DNA from: Diadema setosum
Lineage: Eukaryota; Echinodermata; Echinoidea; Diadematoida; Diadematidae
Assembly: GCF_964275005.1 (NCBI RefSeq)
Contig: NC_092689.1
Location: 7,231,200 to 7,295,199, forward strand
Length of the DNA: 64,000 bases
Reading direction: 5' to 3'
This document shows, piece by piece, positions 55,498 through 64,000 of this stretch (position 1 is the stretch's first letter; each line of letters begins with the position of its first letter). Position numbers and translations under genes: made by a program. The notes below the pieces were generated by a model. It worked only from the letters and a program-made list of their open reading frames with translations, ran no database searches and was not told the DNA's origin.

Positions 55498-56103
55498 CTA
55501 GTCCCATTCTTCAGTTTCGAGTCTGTACACCCTTCCATCTGGATAAACCACAGTCTCAGTTGTGCGACGGTAATGCTCTCCCACAGACTCCCTTTGGCGT
55601 CTCCCCCTCAAACCCTGCTTCTCCTTGTCAGCCTTTGCTTGTATCACCACCGAGCGTACGCTGGGCTCTGGCGATCCTGCGTAGATCGATAACGGTGTCT
55701 CTGCCCGGGTCTCCCATGGGGACAGCTCTCGTTGGGTTTTTCGTCCTTCTCCCTTGCTAGAGGATCCCGGGTCAGGAGTTTGGGACTTTGGCCTTTTCGA
55801 AGAACCACTGCTCAGCCGTCGCGACTGCTCTCCCGCCGTGGCGTTTGCCGATCTCTCTTTCGTTGGTCTCTCCAACGGCGTTCTAGACCTTGACCTTTTT
55901 GCGTCACCGCGATGCATCTTACTATGATGCCGCTCAAGGTCGTATCTCCGATTTGTGCTGTAGGAGCACAGCCGACACTTATGACTACGTTCAGGGTGAT
56001 CCCTGCGAGAATGATCCTTTAGATCTCTCACGTTGCCGAACTGTTGATGGCACTGAGTGCATCTCATCCATACGTCTATCTTCTTATCAGCTTCATTCGG
56101 CAT
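55498..56103 (-). CDS. Third ORF of the Gypsy element: two C2H2 zinc fingers with basic Ser/Arg-rich tail
   Basis: 201 codons between Pol and the 3' LTR. Near the N-terminus are two finger patterns: C-x2-C-x12-H-x4-H (CTQC...H...H) and a second from CRLC to SKMH with the same spacing class. The rest is basic and rich in S, R, E and K (RSRSRTPLERP, RRLSSGSSKRPKS). There is no signal peptide or membrane segment, so this is not an envelope gene, although it occupies the env position. A TTTTCTACAG acceptor-like site lies about 20 bp before the ATG, which would suit a spliced message as in env-bearing relatives. A nucleic-acid-binding role is an inference; it may be a captured host finger module. 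Confidence 0.7.
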   Translation of the reverse strand: MPNEADKKIDVWMRCTQCHQQFGNVRDLKDHSRRDHPERSHKCRLCSYSTNRRYDLERHHSKMHRGDAKRSRSRTPLERPTKERSANATAGEQSRRLSSGSSKRPKSQTPDPGSSSKGEGRKTQRELSPWETRAETPLSIYAGSPEPSVRSVVIQAKADKEKQGLRGRRQRESVGEHYRRTTETVVYPDGRVYRLETEEWD

Positions 56104-56194
56104 GGTAGCTTCTCGGCCTCCTGTAGAAAAGTGTTAAAACAGCAAAAATGAAGTGACATGATGAGCATAATGGAAAAAATACGTTCTTGCTTTT

Positions 56195-59100
56195 TTATGA
56201 GATAAAGTAACTCGGAGGACGTCGGATACGTTTACTACGCCGGGGAAGTAATTCATCATCTGTGCGTTGCGGTTTGGCCATGGCAGTGTGAGATTCTCTA
56301 ATGTTCTTAGAATTGGAACGAGCCACCACTTCCGCGTACGGTCTTTTTGGACTCCCGGTCAATGACTGGTTCTCCTGGTTGAACTGCCGAGATATATCAT
56401 TATCCTCATTGGCAGTCGATGTGGTTGTGTCTTCTGTCATTGTCTCACTAGCTCCACTCAGAGTTCCGCTGCATTCCTCTGTTTGGTTGCCCTGGCTGAA
56501 CTGCCGAGATGTACCATCATCTTCATTGGCAGTCAATGTAGTCTCATCTTGAGCCGCATCTCTCACGATTTCCGTTGTGCTGTTATGGTTCTCAGTTTTC
56601 TTAGAGATCCAGTCAGGCGGTTGGGAGCCATGAAAGGGCTTTAGTCTGTTGAAGTGGACCACTCTGGGCTTCGACCTGGGACCCTCTTGTATGCGATATA
56701 CGGCGTCACATAGTACGTTGACAATGTAAAATGGGCCATGCCAACTCTTCTGTAGTTTTGGCGACATTCCTTTCTTCCGTCGTTTGGTGTGCAGCCATAC
56801 AGCATCACCTACTTTGTGGGTCTTGCCAGTTACATGTGCATCATAGCCACGCTTGTTCTTTTCAGCACCTCCTTTCAAATGACTCCGCGTGAGTTCATGA
56901 GTATATGCCATGTGGTCGAGTAGACGTTCGGTATACTCTGGATAGGTGGCTTCATCAGGAGTGGCTGTACGGCCCATCAGCAAATCCAAAGGGAGCAGCA
57001 CTTGCCTGCCCATCATCAGTTCACAGGGTGGGTATCCGGTTGACTCATGTAGTGAAGAACGGTAAGCCATCAATACGAATGGAAGGCATTCATCCCAGTC
57101 ACGCTGGTTATCAGCAACTGTTTTTGCCAGGAGGTCCTCAAGTGTTCGGTTGAAGCGCTCCACCATTCCATCACTTTGGGGATGGAATGGGGTCGTCCTC
57201 GTCTTTGAGGAACCCATGACTTTGCACATGCTCTGGAACAGTGCAGCCTCAAAATTTCTGCCCTGGTCAGTGTGCACTTGAAGGGGGACCCCATACCTGC
57301 ACACAAATTCCTCCACGAATACCCTTGCGACTGTCATAGCTTCCTGATTTGGAAGGGCATAGGCCTCCACCCATTTCGTGAAATAGTCCGCCACGACTAA
57401 CACGTACTTATTGCCCCGAGATGATTCCGGTAGGGGACCCATGACATCAAGGGCGACCCGTTCCATGGGAGCGCCGACATTGTAAATCTGAAGTGGTGCC
57501 CTAGGGTGCTTGGGGGGATTCTTTCTCGCTTCACAAACAACACATAGACGGCACCACAGTTCCACATCACTCTGCATGTGTGGCCAATAACATCGTCGTC
57601 TAATTCTATCCAAAGTCCTCTTTGCCCCCATGTGAGCAGCAAACTTGGTATCATGTGCTTCCTGAAACACCTTCTTGCGCAGAGCCTCGGGCAAGATCAG
57701 TTGGAAGAGTGTTTCTCTGCCACTGTCCGATTCCCAGCGGCGGTAGAGGACACCCATTCTCCCTTCAATTCTATTCCACTGACTCCAGAGGGACTTCACC
57801 CTGGGACTATGGCACGCCACATCATTCCATGAGGGACGTCTTCCGTCTTCTTTCCACTTCAACACAATTCTCAGCTCAGGGTCCTGACTCTGTGTAGTTC
57901 TGAGATATGAAGGTGTCCACTCTTGCTCCTCTTCCTCTAGCGCCTTGGCTGGACTGATGTCTACCTCTTCTCCTCCCACCGCTTCGCAATCGATGGCAGC
58001 AACACGGACCCTGTCATTGACTACACTCCGGTCTTCTGTATTCGTACCAACTGATACGAAGGAGGTCTGGGCCACATCTTTCTCCTCAAGGCGCTGACAG
58101 CCTGCACAATCACCGCAAGGTCTTCTAGAAAGACTGTCGGCATTGCAATGGACCTGACCAGCTCTGTGTTCAATTACGAAGTCATAGGTTCCCAAAATTT
58201 CCAACCATCGTGCAACTTGGCCTTCGGGGTTTCGAAAGTTAGTCAGCCATCGGAGTGCTCCATGATCAGACCGAATGGTGAATTTCCGCCCATAGAGGTA
58301 ATGATGAAAATGCTTGACACCACTCACTACCGCCAGCAGTTCTTTGCGAGTAACACAATATCGCCTCTCCACCTTAGTCATTGATTTACTGTAGTAGGCT
58401 ATGACTCGTTCCTCTCCTCCTTGCACTTGTGAGAGAACTGCTCCAAGGCCATTGGCACTGGCGTCAGTGTCTAGGACAAATGGATCATCCACTGTAGGGT
58501 AGGACAGTATGGGGGCACTTGTCAGTACGTGTTTCAATCTTGCGAAGGATTCCTCGCACTCCTCAGTCCAAACGAAGGACTTGTCTTTCTCTGTTAGTCG
58601 GTGGAGAGGACGAGCAATGTCTCCAAAACCCTTCACAAACTTCCTGTAATATGAACACAGACCTAGGAAACACCTGACATCATGTACACTCTTGGGAGTA
58701 GGCCACCTGGCGACAGAGTCGACTTTGGCAGGGTCTGTTGCCACACCATCTGCTGAGACTACATGGCCCAAGAAAGGGACCTGTTTTTGTAGGAGGATGC
58801 ACTTCGTTGGGTTGAGTTTCAAACCGGCGTGGTGGAGTCTTTCGAAAATCGTGTCGAGTCTGCTGAGCTGGTCAGCAATGCTTGTGCTGTACACTATCAC
58901 ATCGTCAAGGTACACCAGGCAAATTTTTCCTATCTGATCATCCAGTACTTTGGTCATCAAACGCTCGAAGGTGGCCGGCGCATTGCACAGTCCGAATGGC
59001 ATCACTCGAAATTGATAGAGACCATATGCTGTAGTAAATGCAGTCTTTTCACGATCTTTTGCTGTCATCTCTACCTGCCAGTATCCACTTTGCAAGTCAA

Positions 59101-60412
59101 GAGTTGAAAACCACTTGGACCCGGACAACCTATCCAATGAGTCATCAATACGTGGAAGGGGAAAGGCATCTTTTGTTGTCACTGCATTTAATTTCCTGAA
59201 GTCCACACAGAACCTGGTAGAACCGTCTTTCTTTTTCACCAACACTATTGGTGAGGCCCATGGGCTCTCCGACGGCTCAATGACACCACGTCCTGTCATG
59301 TCTTCGATCTGCCTTGACTCCTCCTCGCGCTGGTGTACTGGAAGCCTTCTTGCTCGTTGACGAATAGGCGGAGAAGGTCCAGTGTCGATTTGATGCTGAA
59401 CCACGTTCGTTCTTCCAAGATCACTTTTGGAACTAGAAAACACATCTGCATGCTTATTCAGTAATTCCGCGAGTAAGTGCTTCTCCTCTTGATTGAGATG
59501 TGTGATAGTCTTGTTCCACACGTCCTCCAGATGCCTAGGTACTTTGAATCCTTCTTTCTCGACGTGACTCCCGACGCTACTTCCTTCATCTGACTCATCC
59601 CTGCACAATTGGACATCGCCAACTCCTTCACATTTTCCTAGCTTCATCCCTTTGTAAAGTTTCACTGAACTACTAGACAAATTCAGCAGACGGACAGGAA
59701 AGTCTCTACCAGCTGATTTTGCAACAACTGGATCGACTACAAGTTTGCCTTCACCCTTCCATGTGTTAGACGGTTCTAACATGAGGTTTGTGTCAGGCAA
59801 CTCACTTTCCATCTCTCCTTTGACAACCATTGCGCTCAGTGGAGGCAATATCACAGTTTCGCTCAGATTCACTCTGCAACAAAGGGGGAAAGATGGCAAT
59901 CCCTGACATCGCACAAAGTGCCCGTTCACTACCATTCCGGTCCTGGAGAAGTCAATTTGGCACTTCCACTTCTCTAGGAAATCGCATCCAAGTATCCCTT
60001 CTGTGGTAACATCAGCAAACCATACTATCTGTTTGTCCACTGTATCTCCGATGCAAACTTCAAGCTCTCCCTGCCCTCTGAAGGGTACAACATGTCCATC
60101 AGCTGCCGTCATTTCGATGCCAACATCGGTCATGAGCTTGTGACCATTCATCTTATCAATGAAACGACTATTGACAACCGTTACAGATGCTCCACTATCT
60201 ACTAGCATCGTTATCTGACATCCGCCAATCGTTGCTTGAACATAGAGGCCATTATCTTTGGTTGTTGATGTTCCCACAGTAAAATCTCGAACCTGCTCAG
60301 TTATGTTGGGTCCTTCCCTTTCCCCTACTAGCCCCTGACCCACAGGACTAGTACCACTTAGTTTTCCTGGTCGGGTTCCTGATTTGTCATTTTCTCTCCT
60401 TTGGATGGGCAT
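56195..60412 (-). CDS. pol: Gypsy Pol polyprotein (PR-RT-RNase H-IN)
   Basis: 1405 codons, overlapping the end of Gag by 55 bp in a different frame, as in relatives that reach Pol by frameshifting. Domains: aspartic protease with VDSGASVTVV near residue 72; reverse transcriptase with FCVDFRKLNAVT, MPFGLCNAPATFERLM and YLDDVIVYS near 499; RNase H with TDASANGLGAVLSQ near 648; integrase with an HHCC zinc finger near 920-960, a catalytic core (DVMGPL near 990, HTDQGRNFE near 1049, VERFN near 1085), then a GPY/F-like module (HGPFYIVNV near 1227). The C-terminal tail is hydrophilic. The set is complete for the family. Confidence 0.93.
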   Translation of the reverse strand: MPIQRRENDKSGTRPGKLSGTSPVGQGLVGEREGPNITEQVRDFTVGTSTTKDNGLYVQATIGGCQITMLVDSGASVTVVNSRFIDKMNGHKLMTDVGIEMTAADGHVVPFRGQGELEVCIGDTVDKQIVWFADVTTEGILGCDFLEKWKCQIDFSRTGMVVNGHFVRCQGLPSFPLCCRVNLSETVILPPLSAMVVKGEMESELPDTNLMLEPSNTWKGEGKLVVDPVVAKSAGRDFPVRLLNLSSSSVKLYKGMKLGKCEGVGDVQLCRDESDEGSSVGSHVEKEGFKVPRHLEDVWNKTITHLNQEEKHLLAELLNKHADVFSSSKSDLGRTNVVQHQIDTGPSPPIRQRARRLPVHQREEESRQIEDMTGRGVIEPSESPWASPIVLVKKKDGSTRFCVDFRKLNAVTTKDAFPLPRIDDSLDRLSGSKWFSTLDLQSGYWQVEMTAKDREKTAFTTAYGLYQFRVMPFGLCNAPATFERLMTKVLDDQIGKICLVYLDDVIVYSTSIADQLSRLDTIFERLHHAGLKLNPTKCILLQKQVPFLGHVVSADGVATDPAKVDSVARWPTPKSVHDVRCFLGLCSYYRKFVKGFGDIARPLHRLTEKDKSFVWTEECEESFARLKHVLTSAPILSYPTVDDPFVLDTDASANGLGAVLSQVQGGEERVIAYYSKSMTKVERRYCVTRKELLAVVSGVKHFHHYLYGRKFTIRSDHGALRWLTNFRNPEGQVARWLEILGTYDFVIEHRAGQVHCNADSLSRRPCGDCAGCQRLEEKDVAQTSFVSVGTNTEDRSVVNDRVRVAAIDCEAVGGEEVDISPAKALEEEEQEWTPSYLRTTQSQDPELRIVLKWKEDGRRPSWNDVACHSPRVKSLWSQWNRIEGRMGVLYRRWESDSGRETLFQLILPEALRKKVFQEAHDTKFAAHMGAKRTLDRIRRRCYWPHMQSDVELWCRLCVVCEARKNPPKHPRAPLQIYNVGAPMERVALDVMGPLPESSRGNKYVLVVADYFTKWVEAYALPNQEAMTVARVFVEEFVCRYGVPLQVHTDQGRNFEAALFQSMCKVMGSSKTRTTPFHPQSDGMVERFNRTLEDLLAKTVADNQRDWDECLPFVLMAYRSSLHESTGYPPCELMMGRQVLLPLDLLMGRTATPDEATYPEYTERLLDHMAYTHELTRSHLKGGAEKNKRGYDAHVTGKTHKVGDAVWLHTKRRKKGMSPKLQKSWHGPFYIVNVLCDAVYRIQEGPRSKPRVVHFNRLKPFHGSQPPDWISKKTENHNSTTEIVRDAAQDETTLTANEDDGTSRQFSQGNQTEECSGTLSGASETMTEDTTTSTANEDNDISRQFNQENQSLTGSPKRPYAEVVARSNSKNIRESHTAMAKPQRTDDELLPRRSKRIRRPPSYFIS

Positions 60413-63036
60413 TGCCGCCTGATGTGGCCCTCAACTCCACATGCCCAACATGTGATCGGTCTGTGGTCTGTGGAGCCCTCTTCTTTCTTCGCCGCCTGTC
60501 GGCGTCCTTGTTCATTGCTGTTTGGCTGCTGACTTGATTTTTTCTTTAAATCAGTGAGGTTCTCTCGAAGATCATGCATCATTTTGGTCAGCTGCTGCAA
60601 AACATCTTGTATGCCAGCATCCCGGACAATCGAAGGGCATTCCTCTTTGTGAATGGCCCTCATTACGTGACCCGGACCACTCCTCAACCTCTCAGCAACT
60701 TTCAGGTCATCCATCCGAGCGGCTACTTTTAAGGCGTCGTCGATCGTCTCGGGTTGTGCTTTGAGAACTTCAAACCTTACATCTGGGTCGGATAGGGCAT
60801 CAACAAAACAATCCCTTGCAACAACTCTTTGAAGGCTCTCTTGTTCCTTCGGAAAAGCCTGTCTTGCTAGGCGCTTAATGCTGTGCGTCAGTTCCACTAA
60901 GGATTCTCCTTTCCTTTGGCGTCTGTTCTTAACCTGCAGGCGAAGCACTTCAAGCTGTTTGTCAGGATCAAACCGTGCTCTTAGGGCGGAGACCAGTTCC
61001 ACAAAGTCATTGCGCTGAACATCAGAAAGTTCACTGAGAACGCTTTGGGCCTCACCCCTCAAACTAGCGGCCAGAAACAGGACCTTTTCTCGAGCATTCC
61101 ATCCATTAATCTCGGCCGCCACTTCGAAATGATGGAGGTAAGATTCAAGTGGTTCCTGTCCAGTGAAATTGCCTGGCTTGTACACAGATCTGTTACAAGC
61201 ACCAGCCGTTAGAGGTTTCTCAGGGAGGAAGGGTGTCCGTTCGTCTCGTGCATGTCCCATTGACATATTAATCCTTGGAGTCGACTCCCTTTCTTGCATC
61301 ATGATGCCCCTATGACCGGAAGACGCAAAGCGTGAATTTCTCACCGGAGAAAGAGATGACGCACAGCGCGTCATGCATCCACGCTGGAAACAGGCTCCAT
61401 CGTGAGTTAGGGCTTGTCCTTGTTCTTCTTGTGTAGCGTTGGGTTGTTCTCGCGAACCTAGCTGGGAGGGCAGATCGGGAATTAGATTTTGCTCGTCACT
61501 CTTGTGGAACGTAATATGCGTTGGATCGTGCGCATCGTTTTCATGAAGTGCACTGTGCGTCGAGTTTGAGGCATCGTGAGTGAGGAACGCCTTAAGCGTC
61601 GAGCTTTGCGCACCGTGCGTTGAGAACGCTTTCTCCATTGGTTTTTGCGTAGCGCTCTCGAGTAACGCATTGTGCGTTGGTCTTGGCGTGGCATTCTCGC
61701 GTAATATCTCGTTCGTTAGTCTAGGCGTAGCGCGTTTCCGGAGGAACGCATCGTGCGTTGGCCCTGGCGCAACACCCTCCAGTGACGCATCACGTATCGG
61801 TCTTCGCGCAACGCTCGCGAGCAACGCATCATGCGTCAGTCCTCGCGTAGCAGTCTCAGTTGACGTCCCGTGCGTCAGTCTTTGCGTAGGGATGTGGATG
61901 AACGCATCATGCGTTGGTCCTTGCGTAGCGGTCTCGTTTGATGTCTCGTGCGTCCGTCTTTGCGTAGGGATGTGGATGAACGCATCATGCGTTGGTCTTT
62001 GCGTAATGCTCGTGAGGAACGCATCATTCGCCGGTCCTTGCGTAGCGCTCTCGTTTGATGTCTCGTGCGTCCGTCTTTGCGTAGGGATGTGGATGAACGC
62101 ATCATGCGTTGGTCTTTGCGCAATGCTCGTGAGGAACGCATCATTCGCCGGTCCTTGCGTAGCGCTCTCGTTTGATGTCTCGTGCGTCAGTCTTTGCGTA
62201 GGGATGTGGATGAACGCATCATGCGTTGGTGTTTGCGCAATGCTCGTGAGGAACGCATCATTCGCCGGTCCTTGCGTAGCGCTCTCGTTCGATGTCTCGT
62301 GCGTCCGTCTTTGCGTAGGGATGTGGATGAACGCATCATGCGTTGGTCTTTGCGCAATGCTCGTGAGGAACGCATCATTCGCCGGTCCTTGCATAGCGCT
62401 CTCGTTTGATGTCTCTGGCGTCCGTCTTTGCGTAGGGATGTGGATGAACGCATCATGCGTTGGTCTTGGTGTAGCGTTCTTCTGGATGAACGCAGCGTGC
62501 GTGGATCTTCCCGTAGCGCTCTCGAGAAATGCATCGTGCGTCGGCCTAGGCGTATGGTTCGGGATAAATACATTGTGCGGAGGTCTTCGTGTGCGCTGTT
62601 CAAATGTAGGGATGATCTCCTCGTGCGCATATGTATGTGCACGCATACCGACTGGCTCCTGTGCTTGTGTTGTCTCCCTCTCGTGCGTCCCAATGCTTCC
62701 TTTCGCATCAGCACTAGTGAACGAATTCTGCCTTGAAAATCCCTCGCCATGCTCAACCTTGTTCAACATTGTGCTTGGAGGTAGCATGTCAAGCGAGTAC
62801 CGATATTCTCCAGGCCTATAAATGCGAGGATTTGGGCTAGTGGGTAGTCCATTCCTTTCATTCACATATGGGATGCTCATGCTTATGTATTCATCCACGG
62901 TAATTAGTGACTCATCATCGATATCACTGTAATGATTCACAACTTGAGCAGCCATATCCCCTGCCAATTGAGTCAAACAATCCCCTTCTTCTATATCTAT
63001 GGCAACATATTCCAAACGGCCTAACGGAGAAGCCAT
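60358..63036 (-). CDS. gag: Gypsy Gag with long N-terminal THDAF repeat
   Basis: 892 codons, starting 74 bp inside the 5' LTR. Residues about 150-480 are a tandem array of PTHDAF-type motifs; its core (about 185-385) repeats a 39-residue unit (PTHDAFIHIPTQRR, then GPANDAFLTSIAQ). Residues about 610-790 form a retrotransposon Gag domain (NFTGQEPLESYLHHFEVA, FVDALSDPDVRFEVL). A CCHC zinc knuckle (CWACGVEGHIRRQC) lies near 862-876. Most Gypsy Gags are 300-500 residues; the extra length is the repeat. Confidence 0.88.
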   Translation of the reverse strand: MASPLGRLEYVAIDIEEGDCLTQLAGDMAAQVVNHYSDIDDESLITVDEYISMSIPYVNERNGLPTSPNPRIYRPGEYRYSLDMLPPSTMLNKVEHGEGFSRQNSFTSADAKGSIGTHERETTQAQEPVGMRAHTYAHEEIIPTFEQRTRRPPHNVFIPNHTPRPTHDAFLESATGRSTHAAFIQKNATPRPTHDAFIHIPTQRRTPETSNESAMQGPANDAFLTSIAQRPTHDAFIHIPTQRRTHETSNESATQGPANDAFLTSIAQTPTHDAFIHIPTQRLTHETSNESATQGPANDAFLTSIAQRPTHDAFIHIPTQRRTHETSNESATQGPANDAFLTSITQRPTHDAFIHIPTQRRTHETSNETATQGPTHDAFIHIPTQRLTHGTSTETATRGLTHDALLASVARRPIRDASLEGVAPGPTHDAFLRKRATPRLTNEILRENATPRPTHNALLESATQKPMEKAFSTHGAQSSTLKAFLTHDASNSTHSALHENDAHDPTHITFHKSDEQNLIPDLPSQLGSREQPNATQEEQGQALTHDGACFQRGCMTRCASSLSPVRNSRFASSGHRGIMMQERESTPRINMSMGHARDERTPFLPEKPLTAGACNRSVYKPGNFTGQEPLESYLHHFEVAAEINGWNAREKVLFLAASLRGEAQSVLSELSDVQRNDFVELVSALRARFDPDKQLEVLRLQVKNRRQRKGESLVELTHSIKRLARQAFPKEQESLQRVVARDCFVDALSDPDVRFEVLKAQPETIDDALKVAARMDDLKVAERLRSGPGHVMRAIHKEECPSIVRDAGIQDVLQQLTKMMHDLRENLTDLKKKSSQQPNSNEQGRRQAAKKEEGSTDHRPITCWACGVEGHIRRQCPSKGEKMTNQEPDQEN

Positions 63037-63109
63037 TGTGGGCTAGTTATGTACCTGGGTTCAATCGAGCTCGTTACCAATCAAAACTCAATTCCGCAGC
63101 TGCCACCAA

Positions 63110-63437
63110 TGTAACGACAGCCCACACCACGCGGCACTTCCCCGTACTTCACCAGTCAGAACATGCACAGCCACGCCGTCCACAAGCATTCATGGGACTG
63201 ACACACAAATATTCTTGAATTCAGATCAATTTAACGTCAATATCTCAATTCTTTATTGATCAACAGTCTCACATGTCACCAAATAATCAAATAATCACAA
63301 TCGACTTGTCATACAAACCAGATTCACGTAGATTTATCTCGATTATCACAGCTCAATCTCTGCCTCGATTGCCTGTCCTAGTTTGTCACCAAGCCGCTCT
63401 CCTAACGTAGGTGGCAGCAAACTACCAACCCGTTACA
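63110..63437 (-). repeat. 5' LTR of the Gypsy element
   Basis: 328 bp, identical by eye to 54902-55229. It should carry the element's promoter. On the minus strand it is followed at once by TTGGTGGCAGCTGCGG, a likely primer-binding site (tRNA not assigned). Confidence 0.92.
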
Positions 63438-63485
63438 ATAGACAGACAGATAGATAGACGATTGAAAGATACATTGGTTGGTTGG

Positions 63486-63535
<50 letters not shown>

Positions 63536-64000
63536 AAATAGTCAAGGAAGGAAATTGAAGACGATTATTTCCTATTTAATGCCAGCCCCATGAAATTGTG
63601 AAGTTGTGAAAACTTCACATGAATACTTTTTATAGTAAAAAAAAAAAAAAAACAAGAAGAAGTCTCGTATCGATGCCCCGCCCGGGTGATGTGCTGTGCT
63701 TCTTGAGCATGTCGGGGTTTCTCTGCGGCCAAAGTTCGCAAAGGGCAAAGATCGCATTGGCCAGCTAAAAGGAGCTCAAGTTCTTTTGTTGTTCCTTTCC
63801 GTAAATACAGTGTAAGTACCTGTTCACACACAGCCGTAATAATCATGATATTTTAAGCCTCACCCGGCTTCATCATCTTTCCATTTACAATTTATGCTAC
63901 TTTAAGATCGTTTTCTGGCTTCTTCTGAGAGTACACGCAGCTTTCGAGAGAAATCTGGATTTCAGAAATAAATTCTACGAAGTAGTAGCGTCTAATATAG
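63438..64000. other. Flank with (GATA) and (TTGA) microsatellites, no gene seen
   Basis: ATAGACAGACAGATAGATAG at the Gypsy border, then (TTGG/TTGA)n at about 63474-63535, then unassigned DNA with a poly(A) run near 63640. No supported coding region. Confidence 0.6.

Larger units (their letters stand above)
54902..63437 (-). mobile_element. Ty3/Gypsy LTR retrotransposon, apparently whole and young
   Basis: An 8.5-kb element on the minus strand. Two 328-bp LTRs (TGTAAC...GTTACA) look identical by eye, and ATAG flanks both sides as a 4-bp target duplication within a GATA-type microsatellite. Minus-strand order: 5' LTR, a TGGTGGCAGCTGCGG primer-binding-like site next to it, Gag ORF, Pol ORF (protease, reverse transcriptase, RNase H, integrase), a third ORF with two C2H2 fingers, a purine tract (AAGAGGGGGG), 3' LTR. 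The domain order with integrase last places it in Ty3/Gypsy (Metaviridae). It looks whole, with no breaks noticed, and identical LTRs suggest a very recent insertion. Confidence 0.93.

Noticed and set aside
55498-56103. Reading the third Gypsy ORF as an envelope gene
   Set aside because: No signal peptide, no hydrophobic segment and two clear C2H2 fingers.
61580-62821. 413-codon plus-strand ORF, Cys/Val-rich and repetitive
   Set aside because: It is the opposite strand of the tandem repeat in Gag. Its length comes from the repeat unit being a multiple of three, not from coding.

Overview
This is a eukaryotic nuclear window. It has AT-rich intergenic DNA, long spliced introns with GT-AG borders, many microsatellites and dense interspersed repeats. 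The repeat types (hairpin-ended modules full of AGGTCA half-sites, short TIR elements of the GCGAAAAT type, LINE tails, a tRNA-derived SINE) and the three metazoan genes suggest a marine invertebrate deuterostome, most likely an echinoderm. The species cannot be fixed from the sequence alone.

Three host genes can be read exon by exon with matching splice phases. (1) INSC, inscuteable spindle-orientation adaptor, + strand, 349-8291: eight exons that run to a C-terminal ESFV PDZ-ligand; the 5' end lies outside the window. (2) PSMA1, 20S proteasome alpha subunit, - strand: eight exons from 25715 down to 14904, plus a probable ATG-only first exon at 33969-33971. (3) MRPS35 (mS35, mitochondrial small ribosomal subunit), + strand: nine exons from 34338 to 45102. 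INSC and PSMA1 converge; PSMA1 and MRPS35 are head to head across about 370 bp, which suggests a shared promoter. INSC and PSMA1 are also near neighbours on human chromosome 11p15, so this may be old microsynteny.

The introns hold most of the repeats. INSC introns carry a palindrome, a TIR element and one copy of a 1.3-kb DR1-rich module. PSMA1 introns carry two more copies of that module in tandem, a second module of five ~155-bp units, a Rex1/L2-like LINE tail, several TIR elements, a 1.96-kb element with GC-rich ends, and a 2.4-kb nested inverted repeat invaded by a SINE. MRPS35 intron 1 holds a 3.3-kb antisense LINE (endonuclease plus reverse transcriptase). A 765-bp TIR element sits 22 bp from the acceptor of MRPS35 exon 8.

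From 45.1 to 54.9 kb I see no convincing gene, only a LINE tail, microsatellites and a MITE. At 54902-63437 (- strand) lies an apparently whole and very young Ty3/Gypsy retrotransposon. Its two 328-bp LTRs look identical and it has a 4-bp target duplication, a Gag with a long tandem THDAF repeat, a complete set of Pol domains, and an extra third ORF with two C2H2 zinc fingers in the place where some relatives carry env. The most unusual signals are this third ORF and repeat-rich Gag, a histone-type 3' stem-loop inside a repeat at 13559-13574, and the TIR element next to a splice site.
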